Shown here in pieces: positions 55,290-62,867 of a stretch of DNA of 64,000 bases. Location of the stretch: assembly GCA_017656265.1 (NCBI GenBank), contig JACDOD010000013.1, positions 19,650-83,649 on the forward strand, written 5' to 3'. The notes below the pieces were generated by a model. That model saw nothing but the letters and a program-made list of their open reading frames with translations. It did no database searches and had not been told where the DNA came from. The translations under genes were made by a program, and so were the position numbers. Numbering within the stretch: position 1 is the first letter of the stretch; each line of letters starts with the position of its first letter. Source of the stretch: Bacillaceae bacterium. GTDB taxonomy: Bacteria; Bacillota; Bacilli; Bacillales; Alkalibacillaceae.

Positions 55290-56499
55290 ACAGATCTCCT
55301 TCTTTCCAGGATTCCGCCAGTGTTGCTCCATTTTCGGTTTCCTGCAGAACAAGAACGCCCAGGCCTCTTCTTTTCCATTTTGCTAAAACAGGCATATCTT
55401 CATGATCAACATCCCCCAGTACGACAATGGTCTTTGGCTGATTGAAAGGTTGATCTAGTTTGTACAATAGGCGGGAAAATGGGATGACCATACTGGAAGA
55501 ATGGATTCTTGCCAGCAGTTCTAATGATTTTCGTAAATGACTTCGGCCCTGTCCCTCATGTAAATAATGAAAATAAGGGGGTTCCCCCAGTTTTTGAGCG
55601 TTGATCAGCAATTCAAAGGACTGGTCCTTTTTCGTTAACGTGTGGCAGATAAACGCTGCATAGGACATAAGTTTTTCAAGATCCGGCGTGACAAATGCGT
55701 TTCCAAGGCGACTTTTTTTGCTGATGTTAACCACAATAGTCCAGGTATGGTTCCAGGTTCTTTCATACACTTTCGTCTGCAAATCCTGTCTTTTGGCAGA
55801 TGCTTTCCAATGAATCCGATGGAAGGGATCTGACTGGATATAATCCCTGGTGCCTGCCGGACTTAACACATCTTCAAACGGAGAAAAAGCCGTCTTTTTT
55901 TCTCCGGGTGTCAGGTACAGGCGCTCCTTTAAGCCTGATACGGGGAGGGGTTCCGGATAAACGATAATTTCTGTCCTGTAAAAAGGCTGATACGTTAAAC
56001 CGATGGACTGGGTATTGATCGGATGGGGAAAATCATATCGAATATTTGTAAGTCTCGTTGTGCCACGGGCTTTGGCCTGTACAGGTATATTTACTTGAGC
56101 TTTACCCTTTCGCATGATGGATAGTGGTACATAGTAGATGATCTCATGATTATACCTGGTCTGCTTCTCAATGTCACTTGATACAACGGAACCCATTTGA
56201 AAAGAAATTTTTCCATTGATAACCGGCAGAAATGATTCATTTTGAACGGTGAGCTTTAGATCGGTTTGCTGCCCCGGGAACAGCCGGATGGTACGTTTTG
56301 GGTTTTCCAGATTGATATCCAATCCAATTTTTTGATCATAATAACGGCTTGCCCAAATGAATGTCAGTAAAAGACTAAAAATGATTTGAAGCAGGGGAAG
56401 CCTCATTAAAAGTGCCGGAATCATAGAAAGGAGAATGATGACTGAGAATATCTGGTAAAATTGATCATGTTCAGGTCCAAATTCCTTTTTCCATCTCAT
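55276..56499 (-). CDS. DUF58 protein
   Basis: A 407-aa protein with two N-terminal membrane segments (about residues 15-50), a beta-rich middle part, and the DUF58 core RIHWKASAKRQDLQTKVYE. The C-terminal part has a von Willebrand A-like fold (VVLGDVDHEDMPVL). DUF58 proteins accompany MoxR ATPases and membrane transglutaminase-like proteins in many bacteria, probably as a chaperone-type complex at the membrane. Its ATG overlaps the moxR stop by 4 nt. Confidence 0.88.
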   Translation of the reverse strand: MRWKKEFGPEHDQFYQIFSVIILLSMIPALLMRLPLLQIIFSLLLTFIWASRYYDQKIGLDINLENPKRTIRLFPGQQTDLKLTVQNESFLPVINGKISFQMGSVVSSDIEKQTRYNHEIIYYVPLSIMRKGKAQVNIPVQAKARGTTRLTNIRYDFPHPINTQSIGLTYQPFYRTEIIVYPEPLPVSGLKERLYLTPGEKKTAFSPFEDVLSPAGTRDYIQSDPFHRIHWKASAKRQDLQTKVYERTWNHTWTIVVNISKKSRLGNAFVTPDLEKLMSYAAFICHTLTKKDQSFELLINAQKLGEPPYFHYLHEGQGRSHLRKSLELLARIHSSSMVIPFSRLLYKLDQPFNQPKTIVVLGDVDHEDMPVLAKWKRRGLGVLVLQETENGATLAESWKEGDLYAQR

Positions 56500-57449
56500 G
56501 ATTCCACTTCCCCGGCTTCAACGGGCACTTCCACCTGCCCGATTACATTTTCAATGATTCCTTCCATGCTTCTTTGAATGGAAGATTCCATTGTCAAAAT
56601 CAAGCGGTGGGCAAAAATAAATGGGGCCAACTCTTTTACATCAGCCGGATTGACATAAGATCTTCCTTTTATTAAAGCCCGTGCCTGACTTGCCCGCATT
56701 AACGCAAGGGCACCCCTTGTACTGATTCCAAGCTCAATATCCGGATGATTCCTTGTTGCCTCCACAAGGGAAAGGAGGTAATCTGTCACGGTGTCCGAAA
56801 CAGTAACTTCCCGAACTTTCTGCTGCAAATTAAGAATATCCTCTAGCGCTAAAACAGGAGTGACTTCCTTCAGGGGCTCCTGGAGACGATAGGTGGTTAA
56901 AATAGCTTTTTCTGCTTCCCTCTTTGGATAGTTCATTTGAAGTTTAAACAGAAACCGATCCAATTGAGCCTCTGGGAGAGGGAAAGTGCCATGATTCGTT
57001 TCGATCGGGTTCTGGGTCGCTATTACGAAAAAGGGTGGATCGATATCAATCGTTTTTCCGTCAATAGTGGTCTGTCTCTCTTCCATGACTTCCAAAAGGC
57101 TGGACTGGGTTTTGGGAGTCGCCCGGTTGATCTCGTCAGCGAGAAGAACATTGGTTTGAACGGGTCCGATCCGCCATTCAAACTCCTGGGTTTTAGGATT
57201 AAAAAACTGGATGCCTGTCACATCGCTCGGGAGCACATCGGGAGTGAATTGAATTCGGTTAAAGGTGCCCTCCATGACACGGGCAAAACTTTTAGCAAGC
57301 ATGGTTTTGCCTGATCCCGGGACGCTCTCTAACAGAACGTGTCCCTTTGCTAGAAGAGCGGTAAACAGCATATCAATAACATCATCTTGTCCCATAATGA
57401 CTTTTTGGATTTCCTGTTTGGCTTCGGTTAATTTTCCTTTTGGATCCAT
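56496..57449 (-). CDS. MoxR-family AAA+ ATPase
   Basis: A 317-aa AAA+ protein with Walker A GSGKTMLAKS, Walker B VLLADEINRATPKTQSSLLEVMEE, sensor 1 ATQNPIE and the C-terminal lid with STRGALALMRASQARA. MoxR ATPases are thought to help assemble or remodel protein complexes together with their DUF58 partner. AAAGGAG precedes the ATG on the minus strand at a rather long distance (about 11 nt). It is first in the three-gene operon. Confidence 0.93.
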   Translation of the reverse strand: MDPKGKLTEAKQEIQKVIMGQDDVIDMLFTALLAKGHVLLESVPGSGKTMLAKSFARVMEGTFNRIQFTPDVLPSDVTGIQFFNPKTQEFEWRIGPVQTNVLLADEINRATPKTQSSLLEVMEERQTTIDGKTIDIDPPFFVIATQNPIETNHGTFPLPEAQLDRFLFKLQMNYPKREAEKAILTTYRLQEPLKEVTPVLALEDILNLQQKVREVTVSDTVTDYLLSLVEATRNHPDIELGISTRGALALMRASQARALIKGRSYVNPADVKELAPFIFAHRLILTMESSIQRSMEGIIENVIGQVEVPVEAGEVES

Positions 57450-57642
57450 ATGTAAGAAGGCTCCTTTTTATGGTTTTATCTTATTCTATCAATCTCCGCA
57501 CGAAACTTCACTAGTTTCTTAAAAAAATGGGATAAAATGTATTTGGTGAGTGCACTTTTATTTAATCATCCATCTTCTTAAATTTTACTTTTAAAGCATC
57601 TTTAAGGTTTTTTTCAAAAAGAAGTAGATCTTTTATAAAAAA

Positions 57643-57671
57643 ACATAATTTTTCTCCTTGTCCCATATAAT
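57643..57671 (+). promoter_or_regulatory. Candidate sigma-E promoter of cwlD
   Basis: ACATAAT (57643-57649) and CATATAAT (57664-57671) are 14 bp apart, fitting the mother-cell SigE pattern KMATATT-N14-CATANNNT. cwlD is known in B. subtilis to need sporulation sigma factors. The -10 also resembles a sigma-A box, so the assignment is tentative. Confidence 0.5.
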
Positions 57672-57701
57672 GGAGCGAGCGGACAAAAGGGGAGAAGAAA
57701 G

Positions 57702-58424
57702 ATGCAAAAAGTCATGTTTGCTGTACTCTGGGTTTCAGGCCTATTCATGCTGGTCTATTTGCTTCAATACCCGGTACAAACCGAGCCCGCCTGGGAGAAC
57801 TGGTCCCTTCCTCTGTCAGGGAAAGTGATTGTACTGGACCCGGGACATGGCGGCCCTGATGGGGGGGCGATCAATGCAGATGGAGATATATTAGAAAAAG
57901 ATGTAGCGCTTCAGACATCTGAAATCTTGCGGGACTACCTGCAGCAGGCAGGTGCCCTCGTTTATATGACGAGGGAAAAGGATCAGGACCTGGCTGATGA
58001 GGGAACAAAAGGGTTATCCAGAAGAAAGTCAGAAGACATTCGAAAAAGGGTACAGTTTATTAAAGATAAGGATCCTGACTTTTTTATCAGCATTCATTTA
58101 AATGCGATTCCATCCTCCAGATGGCACGGGGCCCAGACTTTTTACTATCCAGCGCTGGAAAAGAGCGAAAAACTGGCTAAGCTGATCCAGGCCGAAATTC
58201 GCCGTAATTTAAATAATACGAAGAGGGAAGCCCTGGCAGTCAATGGCATCTATATACTGAAACATGCTGATCGTCCGGGTGTCCTGGTGGAAATCGGATT
58301 TTTATCCAATCCTCATGAAGCCGATTTGCTGAAGAGCATCGATTACCAGCATAAAATGGCAGCCTCTATTTATGAAGGGATTTTGCGATATGTCACGGAA
58401 GATCTAGAAGAGAAGGGAGCATAA
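57702..58424 (+). CDS. cwlD: N-acetylmuramoyl-L-alanine amidase CwlD
   Basis: CwlD (240 aa) is a zinc amidase that, with PdaA, makes muramic-delta-lactam in spore cortex, the mark recognised by germination lytic enzymes. One N-terminal anchor (residues 5-22) precedes the Amidase_3 domain. Zinc ligands H49 (DPGHGG), E65 and H132 (SIHLNA) and catalytic E197 (VEIGFLSN) are visible. GGGGAGAAG precedes the ATG. Confidence 0.96.
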   Translation: MQKVMFAVLWVSGLFMLVYLLQYPVQTEPAWENWSLPLSGKVIVLDPGHGGPDGGAINADGDILEKDVALQTSEILRDYLQQAGALVYMTREKDQDLADEGTKGLSRRKSEDIRKRVQFIKDKDPDFFISIHLNAIPSSRWHGAQTFYYPALEKSEKLAKLIQAEIRRNLNNTKREALAVNGIYILKHADRPGVLVEIGFLSNPHEADLLKSIDYQHKMAASIYEGILRYVTEDLEEKGA

Positions 58425-58452
58425 TTTTCCTCAAACATTGGAAGCATATTCA

Positions 58453-58480
58453 TTAGAAAATATAGGAGATATGTTATACT
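58453..58480 (+). promoter_or_regulatory. Sigma-A promoter of salA
   Basis: TTAGAA (58453-58458) and an extended -10 TGTTATACT (58472-58480) have a 16-bp spacer, 38 nt before the salA start. Confidence 0.65.
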
Positions 58481-58518
58481 AATCCTGGTAGCATTTATAA
58501 AAAGGATGGTGACCCATT

Positions 58519-59568
58519 GTGCTGACAAAAGAACAGGTTCTCGAAATTCTTAATCCGATGAAAGATCCATATTTACATAAAACGTTTGAGGAAACTGGTG
58601 CCGTTCAGGATATCAAAATTAAGGAAGACAAAAACCATGTCAGTATTAAGCTTGGCATTGGAAATCCGAATTCTGCCGAGCAAATGCAGCTCCAGCAGGA
58701 TATCGTCAATAAACTGAAACAGGCGGGTGCTTCAACAGTAGGACTGCGTTTTACTAAACTTTCTGATGAAGTGATGAAAAAATTCGAAGCGGCTGCAAAA
58801 AAGAAACAGGAAACAGATTTGTTAGGCGGTCAGGAGACAAAATTTATCGCCGTAGCCAGTGGTAAAGGCGGCGTTGGAAAGTCTACCGTCACTGTAAACC
58901 TGGCTGTTGCCCTCGCGCGTCTTGGCAAGAAAGTCGGGATTGTGGATGCGGATATATATGGTTTCAGTGTACCGGATATGATGGGGATCGAAAATCGTCC
59001 GCAGGTTCGTGGTGAAAAAATTATTCCAGTTGAGCGATTTGGTGTAAAAGTGATTTCCATGGGCTTTTTTGTAGAAGACAATTCACCGGTCATCTGGCGC
59101 GGACCTATGCTGGGTAAAATGCTGACAAGCTTTTTTAAAGAAGTGGAGTGGGGAGATCTCGATTATTTATTGCTGGACTTGCCTCCAGGGACGGGGGATG
59201 TGGCGCTGGATGTTCATTCCATGCTACCGTCCAGTAAAGAAATTATCGTAACAACCCCTCATCCAACCGCTGCTTTTGTAGCTGCCCGTGCAGGACAAAT
59301 GGCACTGCAGACGGATCATGAAATTCTTGGGGTTATTGAAAATATGTCCTACTTTGAAAGCCGCATTACTGGCCAGAAGGAATATGTGTTTGGCCGCGGT
59401 GGCGGAGATAAGCTTGCGGAAGTGCTGAAAACCGAAGTCCTTGGACGCCTGCCGCTGCAGCAGCCGTATGAAGAGGAAGATCTATTTGCACCTGGAGTGT
59501 ATCAGGAGGATCATCCAACCGGGAAGGTCTTCTTATCCATTGCCAATAAAATTACGAAAAAGTATTAA
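58519..59568 (+). CDS. salA: Mrp/NBP35-family P-loop ATPase SalA
   Basis: A 349-aa protein: an N-terminal MIP18/DUF59-like domain (residues about 1-85), then a P-loop ATPase with the deviant Walker A GKGGVGKST (114-122) and DLPPGTGD. Mrp proteins carry Fe-S clusters, but the CxxC usually found after ENMSYF is absent here (ENMSYFESRITGQKEY), as in B. subtilis SalA, which acts as a regulator repressing scoC. The start is GTG after AAAGGATGGTG. Confidence 0.93.
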   Translation: MLTKEQVLEILNPMKDPYLHKTFEETGAVQDIKIKEDKNHVSIKLGIGNPNSAEQMQLQQDIVNKLKQAGASTVGLRFTKLSDEVMKKFEAAAKKKQETDLLGGQETKFIAVASGKGGVGKSTVTVNLAVALARLGKKVGIVDADIYGFSVPDMMGIENRPQVRGEKIIPVERFGVKVISMGFFVEDNSPVIWRGPMLGKMLTSFFKEVEWGDLDYLLLDLPPGTGDVALDVHSMLPSSKEIIVTTPHPTAAFVAARAGQMALQTDHEILGVIENMSYFESRITGQKEYVFGRGGGDKLAEVLKTEVLGRLPLQQPYEEEDLFAPGVYQEDHPTGKVFLSIANKITKKY

Positions 59569-59585
59569 GCAAAGCATCAGGTAAT

Positions 59586-59634
59586 AAATATCCGGACTAA
59601 ATTCAATCGTCACATGAATTAGTCCGGATATTTT
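59586..59634. terminator. Bidirectional terminator between salA and gerD
   Basis: AAATATCCGGACTAAATTCA (about 59586-59605) pairs with 59615-59633 with one bulged A; A- and T-runs flank both sides. It serves the convergent genes salA (+) and gerD (-). Confidence 0.85.
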
Positions 59635-59716
59635 CATGTTGCCATAATTTTTCACTTTCTGCGGTACGGACTCATTTGTCCATGGACTAAAAACAAAGAA
59701 AGAGGCTGCTCCTGTA

Positions 59717-60376
59717 CTAGGAACCGCCTCCGCCTCCACCGTCTCCACCTTGCTGATTTTGCTGCTGGCCCTGCTGTTGTCCTCCGCCTTGCTGCTGACC
59801 ACCCTGCTGCTGCCCTTGCTGTTCTTGTCCCTGCATTTCCTGTGCAGCCTTTAGTAAGGCTTTTGTCATTTCGGCTTTAAATAGCGGACTATTTAATGTT
59901 TCCTGAATCGTTTTTTCAAGGTGGGAACGAAATTGCTGGCTTTGTAGAACTTCAAGCATGTTTTTAGTCATTTGAGGATCCTTGAGAAGATCCAGCATCA
60001 TCTGCTGATACTCGGCATCTTTCATAAGGCCCTTCAGCAATTTTTTCTCCTGTTCCTGAACAGCTTTCGTATAGCTTTCTACAAAGTTTGGGTCCTTAAA
60101 TAATTCCGACCAGAATTTTTTTCCCTCATCAGATGTAAATGTTGTTTGAATGGCGTTTTGTACCGTTTCTGACTCCATGACTAATTGTTGCTGCATTTCC
60201 TCATCCGACAGGACTTCAGTGAGAGCTTTTTTCCCTTCGTCTGTTTTTATAATGTCCACGACCATTTTCTTCGTGGTTTCATACTGATTGTTTTCGCCCT
60301 GTGAGGCCTGATTGCCTCCGCAGCCACTTACCGTCAGCGATATGATAATGAATAACGATAATAACCATTTCTTCAT
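59717..60376 (-). CDS. gerD: Spore germination lipoprotein GerD
   Basis: GerD (219 aa) is an inner-spore-membrane lipoprotein needed to cluster germinant receptors in the germinosome. A lipoprotein signal ends in TVSGC (Cys at residue 19), followed by a short flexible stretch and an all-helical core (about 35-180). The C-terminal 40 residues are a Gln/Gly-rich low-complexity tail ending in GGGGGGS. A candidate SigG promoter lies just upstream, and salA converges from the other side. Confidence 0.93.
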   Translation of the reverse strand: MKKWLLSLFIIISLTVSGCGGNQASQGENNQYETTKKMVVDIIKTDEGKKALTEVLSDEEMQQQLVMESETVQNAIQTTFTSDEGKKFWSELFKDPNFVESYTKAVQEQEKKLLKGLMKDAEYQQMMLDLLKDPQMTKNMLEVLQSQQFRSHLEKTIQETLNSPLFKAEMTKALLKAAQEMQGQEQQGQQQGGQQQGGGQQQGQQQNQQGGDGGGGGGS

Positions 60377-60410
60377 ATACGACTCCCCTTTTATAAAGGC
60401 ATCTATTTGT

Positions 60411-60440
60411 TAATATGGAATGACAGGGGAAAAATATGCA
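60411..60440 (-). promoter_or_regulatory. Candidate sigma-G promoter of gerD
   Basis: On the minus strand TGCATA (60435-60440) and CATATTA (60411-60417) are 17 bp apart, matching the forespore SigG consensus TGMATA-N17/18-CATACTA at all but one base. gerD is a SigG gene in B. subtilis. Confidence 0.7.
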
Positions 60441-60515
60441 TCGTCAGATAAGGAAAAAAGATAGCAATCATGGTAAAATACGAGAGGACAGTCCAAGAAC
60501 TTAGGAGGATGCAAG

Positions 60516-61130
60516 GTGACTATAAAAAAATGGATTCGATTATTCCTTTCAACATTAATAGTGGGTGGTTTGACTACAACCATTACCAGTTTTTTTATTA
60601 AACCTGAGTCATACACGGAGTATCTGCAGCCCTTTGATATATGGGAAATTTCCGGGGCCGTAATCTGGTTTATGGCTATGGGATTTACCTTTAGCGTCAT
60701 CAGCCAGATGGGCTTTTTTGCATATTTGACGGTGAATCAATTTGGATTGGGTATTTTCCGAAGCTTATGGAAGCCGATCCAAATTTTCCTCATTTTGTTT
60801 ACATTGTTTGACCTCGTGTATTTCCGATATATTGGATCAGAGGGGGATGTTTCTATCATCCCTTACCTGGTAACCGCCCTCGTGATTTTAGGTTACGGAC
60901 TGGCGGTTGCCTATGTAAAAGCAAAGGAAACTGATCAAAAAGCATTTGTGCCCGCTCTCTTTTTTATGGTTGTGGTGACGGTGATTGAATGGGTACCGGT
61001 ATTACGGACTAACGAATCAGACTGGATTCTGCTGATGGCAGCGACACTGTTAGCATGTAACACCTATCAGCTGCTGATTCTGCATCGGCTTGTGAAACCA
61101 GAGGAAAAACAGGAAGCCTCAGCCAGCTAA
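60516..61130 (+). CDS. kbaA: KinB signalling pathway activator KbaA
   Basis: KbaA (204 aa) is a multi-span membrane protein needed for activation of the sporulation kinase KinB. About six hydrophobic segments are visible (residues about 9-27, 44-65, 69-85, 87-106, 115-135, 147-190). IKPESYTEYLQPFDIWE and the FSVISQMGFFAYLTVNQFGLG stretch are typical. The start is GTG after TTAGGAGG. An extended -10 (TGGTAAAAT, 60471-60479) lies upstream. It sits between gerD and pdaB, as in B. subtilis. Confidence 0.93.
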   Translation: MTIKKWIRLFLSTLIVGGLTTTITSFFIKPESYTEYLQPFDIWEISGAVIWFMAMGFTFSVISQMGFFAYLTVNQFGLGIFRSLWKPIQIFLILFTLFDLVYFRYIGSEGDVSIIPYLVTALVILGYGLAVAYVKAKETDQKAFVPALFFMVVVTVIEWVPVLRTNESDWILLMAATLLACNTYQLLILHRLVKPEEKQEASAS

Positions 61131-61140
61131 CTGAAATCAA

Positions 61141-61187
61141 ACATAAAACCCCTGCAGGATGACGATATCTCTCGCAGGGGTTATGTG
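61141..61187 (+). terminator. Hairpin after kbaA
   Basis: AACCCCTGC (61147-61155) pairs with GCAGGGGTT (61174-61182), with further pairing outside (ACATAA with TTATGT). There is no T-run, so it is a weak terminator or a 3'-end stabiliser. Confidence 0.55.
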
Positions 61188-61254
61188 TTGTAAGCCTAAA
61201 TTTCGCAGCTGGCTTATGTTTGTTCAAAGTGAAAATTTTGAGGCTGCTGTAAGT

Positions 61255-61362
61255 TGTTTGATTGTCCAGTCCCGGCTCATGGCCCCACGAGATCAGTCCC
61301 CGGTAGGTGTGTACCGTCTCCTCGGGGGGGCTCCAGCGCTTCCGGGGCATGCAGCCGTGTAA
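61255..61362. repeat. GC-rich palindromic intergenic block downstream of pdaB
   Basis: This stretch is much richer in GC than its surroundings and full of short inverted repeats, for example GGTA/TACC at 61311-61324 and CTC/GAG within 61278-61293. It encodes no recognisable protein on either strand. It recalls the GC-rich dispersed intergenic repeats found in many Bacillaceae; this is from memory and was not checked by search. Confidence 0.4.
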
Positions 61363-61369
61363 GCTTTAC

Positions 61370-62128
61370 TTATTTTACCGGATCGCTTTTTGCCTTGCCG
61401 CTGGCAACAAGTTCAGAAATCGTCACAAACTCGAATCCTTTTTTCTTGAGGGCAGGCAATATTTCTTCCAGTGCTTTGTCCGTTTGCTTTACAGCATCGG
61501 ATGCATGCAGCAAAATAATATCTCCGCCGCCTGTATCTTTCAGAACCTTATTAACAATGGCTTTCGTGCCGGGGTTTTTCCAGTCATTTGGGCTGACGCT
61601 CCAGTAAATGACCTTATACCCCATATTTTCAGCTGTCTTTAATATTTCATCATTAAAATGTCCGCTTGGCGGTCGGAGCCACTGTGTATTATACCCTAAT
61701 TTGTTAAAGGCATTCTTCGCTCTTCGCAAGTCTTTTTTCACTTCGCTCAGTTCTTGTTTCAGATAGCTTTTGTATTCATAACCTAATGATCCTAATTCAT
61801 GTTTTCCTTCCTTAATTTCCTTCAGAATATCAGGATGTCTCAGTGCCCATTCCCCACTGACAAAAAAGGTAGCCTGTACATCGTGTTTCGTCAGTACATC
61901 CAAAATATCATACACTTTTTCCTGCCCCCAGCTGATGTTAAAGGTTAAAGCCAGCTGTTTTTCTGATTTTCCGCTTTTCAGCAAAGCTTTTGGGTCATCT
62001 TTAGAAGAGAAAACAGAAAATGAACTGTTGGTTTCTACCCAGAGGAAAACGGCTGTAAACAATGCCAGTGCCAGCACCATAGCCCATTTTTTCCAGTGTT
62101 TCAGCTTCAGCACAAAGAAAACATTCAA
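61370..62128 (-). CDS. pdaB: Sporulation polysaccharide deacetylase-family protein PdaB
   Basis: PdaB (252 aa) is needed to keep spores stable late in sporulation. An N-terminal membrane anchor (about residues 12-30) precedes a NodB-like domain with LALTFNISWG, GHELGSLGYEY and RPPSGHFN. The first motif has Asn where active deacetylases have a catalytic Asp. A longer frame reaches 62413, but GGGAGGGG before TTG 62128 and MNVFFVLKLK fit the family start. It is monocistronic on the minus strand. Confidence 0.9.
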   Translation of the reverse strand: MNVFFVLKLKHWKKWAMVLALALFTAVFLWVETNSSFSVFSSKDDPKALLKSGKSEKQLALTFNISWGQEKVYDILDVLTKHDVQATFFVSGEWALRHPDILKEIKEGKHELGSLGYEYKSYLKQELSEVKKDLRRAKNAFNKLGYNTQWLRPPSGHFNDEILKTAENMGYKVIYWSVSPNDWKNPGTKAIVNKVLKDTGGGDIILLHASDAVKQTDKALEEILPALKKKGFEFVTISELVASGKAKSDPVK

Positions 62129-62159
62129 CGGTGTCCCCTCCCTGAGATTCGTTATTAAA

Positions 62160-62188
62160 TAGTTATGTACAAGCAATGGAGGATATGA
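62160..62188 (-). promoter_or_regulatory. Candidate sigma-E promoter of pdaB
   Basis: On the minus strand TCATATC (62182-62188) and CATAACTA (62160-62167) are 14 bp apart, close to the SigE spacing and -35. The -10 matches only the CATA half, so this is weak support. Confidence 0.35.
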
Positions 62189-62407
62189 AAACTCTGAGAC
62201 CTGTTTATATGGATAGTTGATTTTTATAAACATTTTTGGGGGATCTAACTGGTCAAAAATAATCTGCATATGTTTTCGGTCATCGTTTAATTTCATGATT
62301 GACAAAATAGGCTGGCATAAAGTAATAAACGGTGGGAAAAACGAACAAATTACCTTAAGAAAAATTTCAAGTAGTTCACATGCGTAGATTCCTGGTCGAC
62401 TAAAACC

Positions 62408-62455
62408 GGCCATGTCCTGTGGCCAACGTCGACACTAGCACGTCCTGTGCGACGC
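62408..62455. repeat. Two hairpins sharing a GTCCTGT core, upstream of pdaB
   Basis: GGCCA/TGGCC (62408-62412 with 62420-62424) and GCAC/GTGC (62438-62441 with 62447-62450, closed outside by CGTC/GACG) each display GTCCTG at the tip, with GTCGAC between. The block, about 62390-62480, is GC-rich against an AT-rich background. The rest of the 441-bp gap between pdaB and the next gene holds only the pdaB promoter candidate. Confidence 0.55.
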
Positions 62456-62569
62456 GGGAACAGCACGAGCCGAAAATCCTGCAGACAACGATTATCCCAG
62501 CTTCCTTTAATAAAATGTGGATATTTAGGAAAAAATGAAAAACAAAATAAGCACAAGGAGACATGGTGG

Positions 62570-62806
62570 ATGTATGGAATGATACTGAATGAAATAGAGA
62601 GAAAAGAATTAGAATATTTGCTTAAACGTGAAATGGATGAACTCATCCATGACTTAAATAACCGATATTTAGAGCATATTGTGAAGCGGTCCATTCAAGA
62701 GCGTTATGAAATTCTATACCAATTATTCAAACGTTTTGCATCTGACTCCGACTGTTTGCGCTATTTGCCCTCTCGTTATTTTTCTGTGTCTTCAAAAAGA
62801 AAATAG
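62570..62806 (+). CDS. Small conserved protein of unknown function
   Basis: A 78-aa charged, helical protein (LNEIERKELEYLLKREMDEL, then IHDLNNRYLEHIVKRSIQER) with no membrane segment or known motif. I recall a similar short protein beside pdaB in other Bacillus genomes but no function. AAGGAG (62554-62559) precedes ATG 62570 by 10 nt; the open frame further upstream reads through the GC-rich hairpin block and is not coding. Another ATG at 62579 is possible. Confidence 0.65.
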   Translation: MYGMILNEIERKELEYLLKREMDELIHDLNNRYLEHIVKRSIQERYEILYQLFKRFASDSDCLRYLPSRYFSVSSKRK

Positions 62807-62832
62807 TCAAAAAAAGTGAAATGTGATATGAT
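62804..62832 (+). promoter_or_regulatory. Candidate promoter of the beta-phosphoglucomutase-like gene
   Basis: TAGTCA (62804-62809) and TATGAT (62827-62832) are 17 bp apart, 35 bp before the TTG start of the next gene. Confidence 0.45.
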
Positions 62833-62867
62833 TGCGATTGGAAACCATGAATAGGAGTGTAAAGACA

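Noticed and set aside
57511..57528. GAAACT/AGTTTC inverted repeat upstream of moxR as an ECF promoter or terminator
   Set aside because: The spacing to any CGT is wrong for ECF promoters, and there is no T-run. It is too short to claim as an operator.
61009..61350. 113-codon minus-strand frame over the end of kbaA and the GC-rich block
   Set aside because: It is antisense to kbaA, has no start signal or homology and reads through hairpins. It is probably an artefact of GC-rich DNA.
62129..62413. 95-codon N-terminal extension of pdaB
   Set aside because: The family N-terminus and a GGGAGGGG site fit TTG 62128; the extension covers the likely promoter and intergenic repeat.
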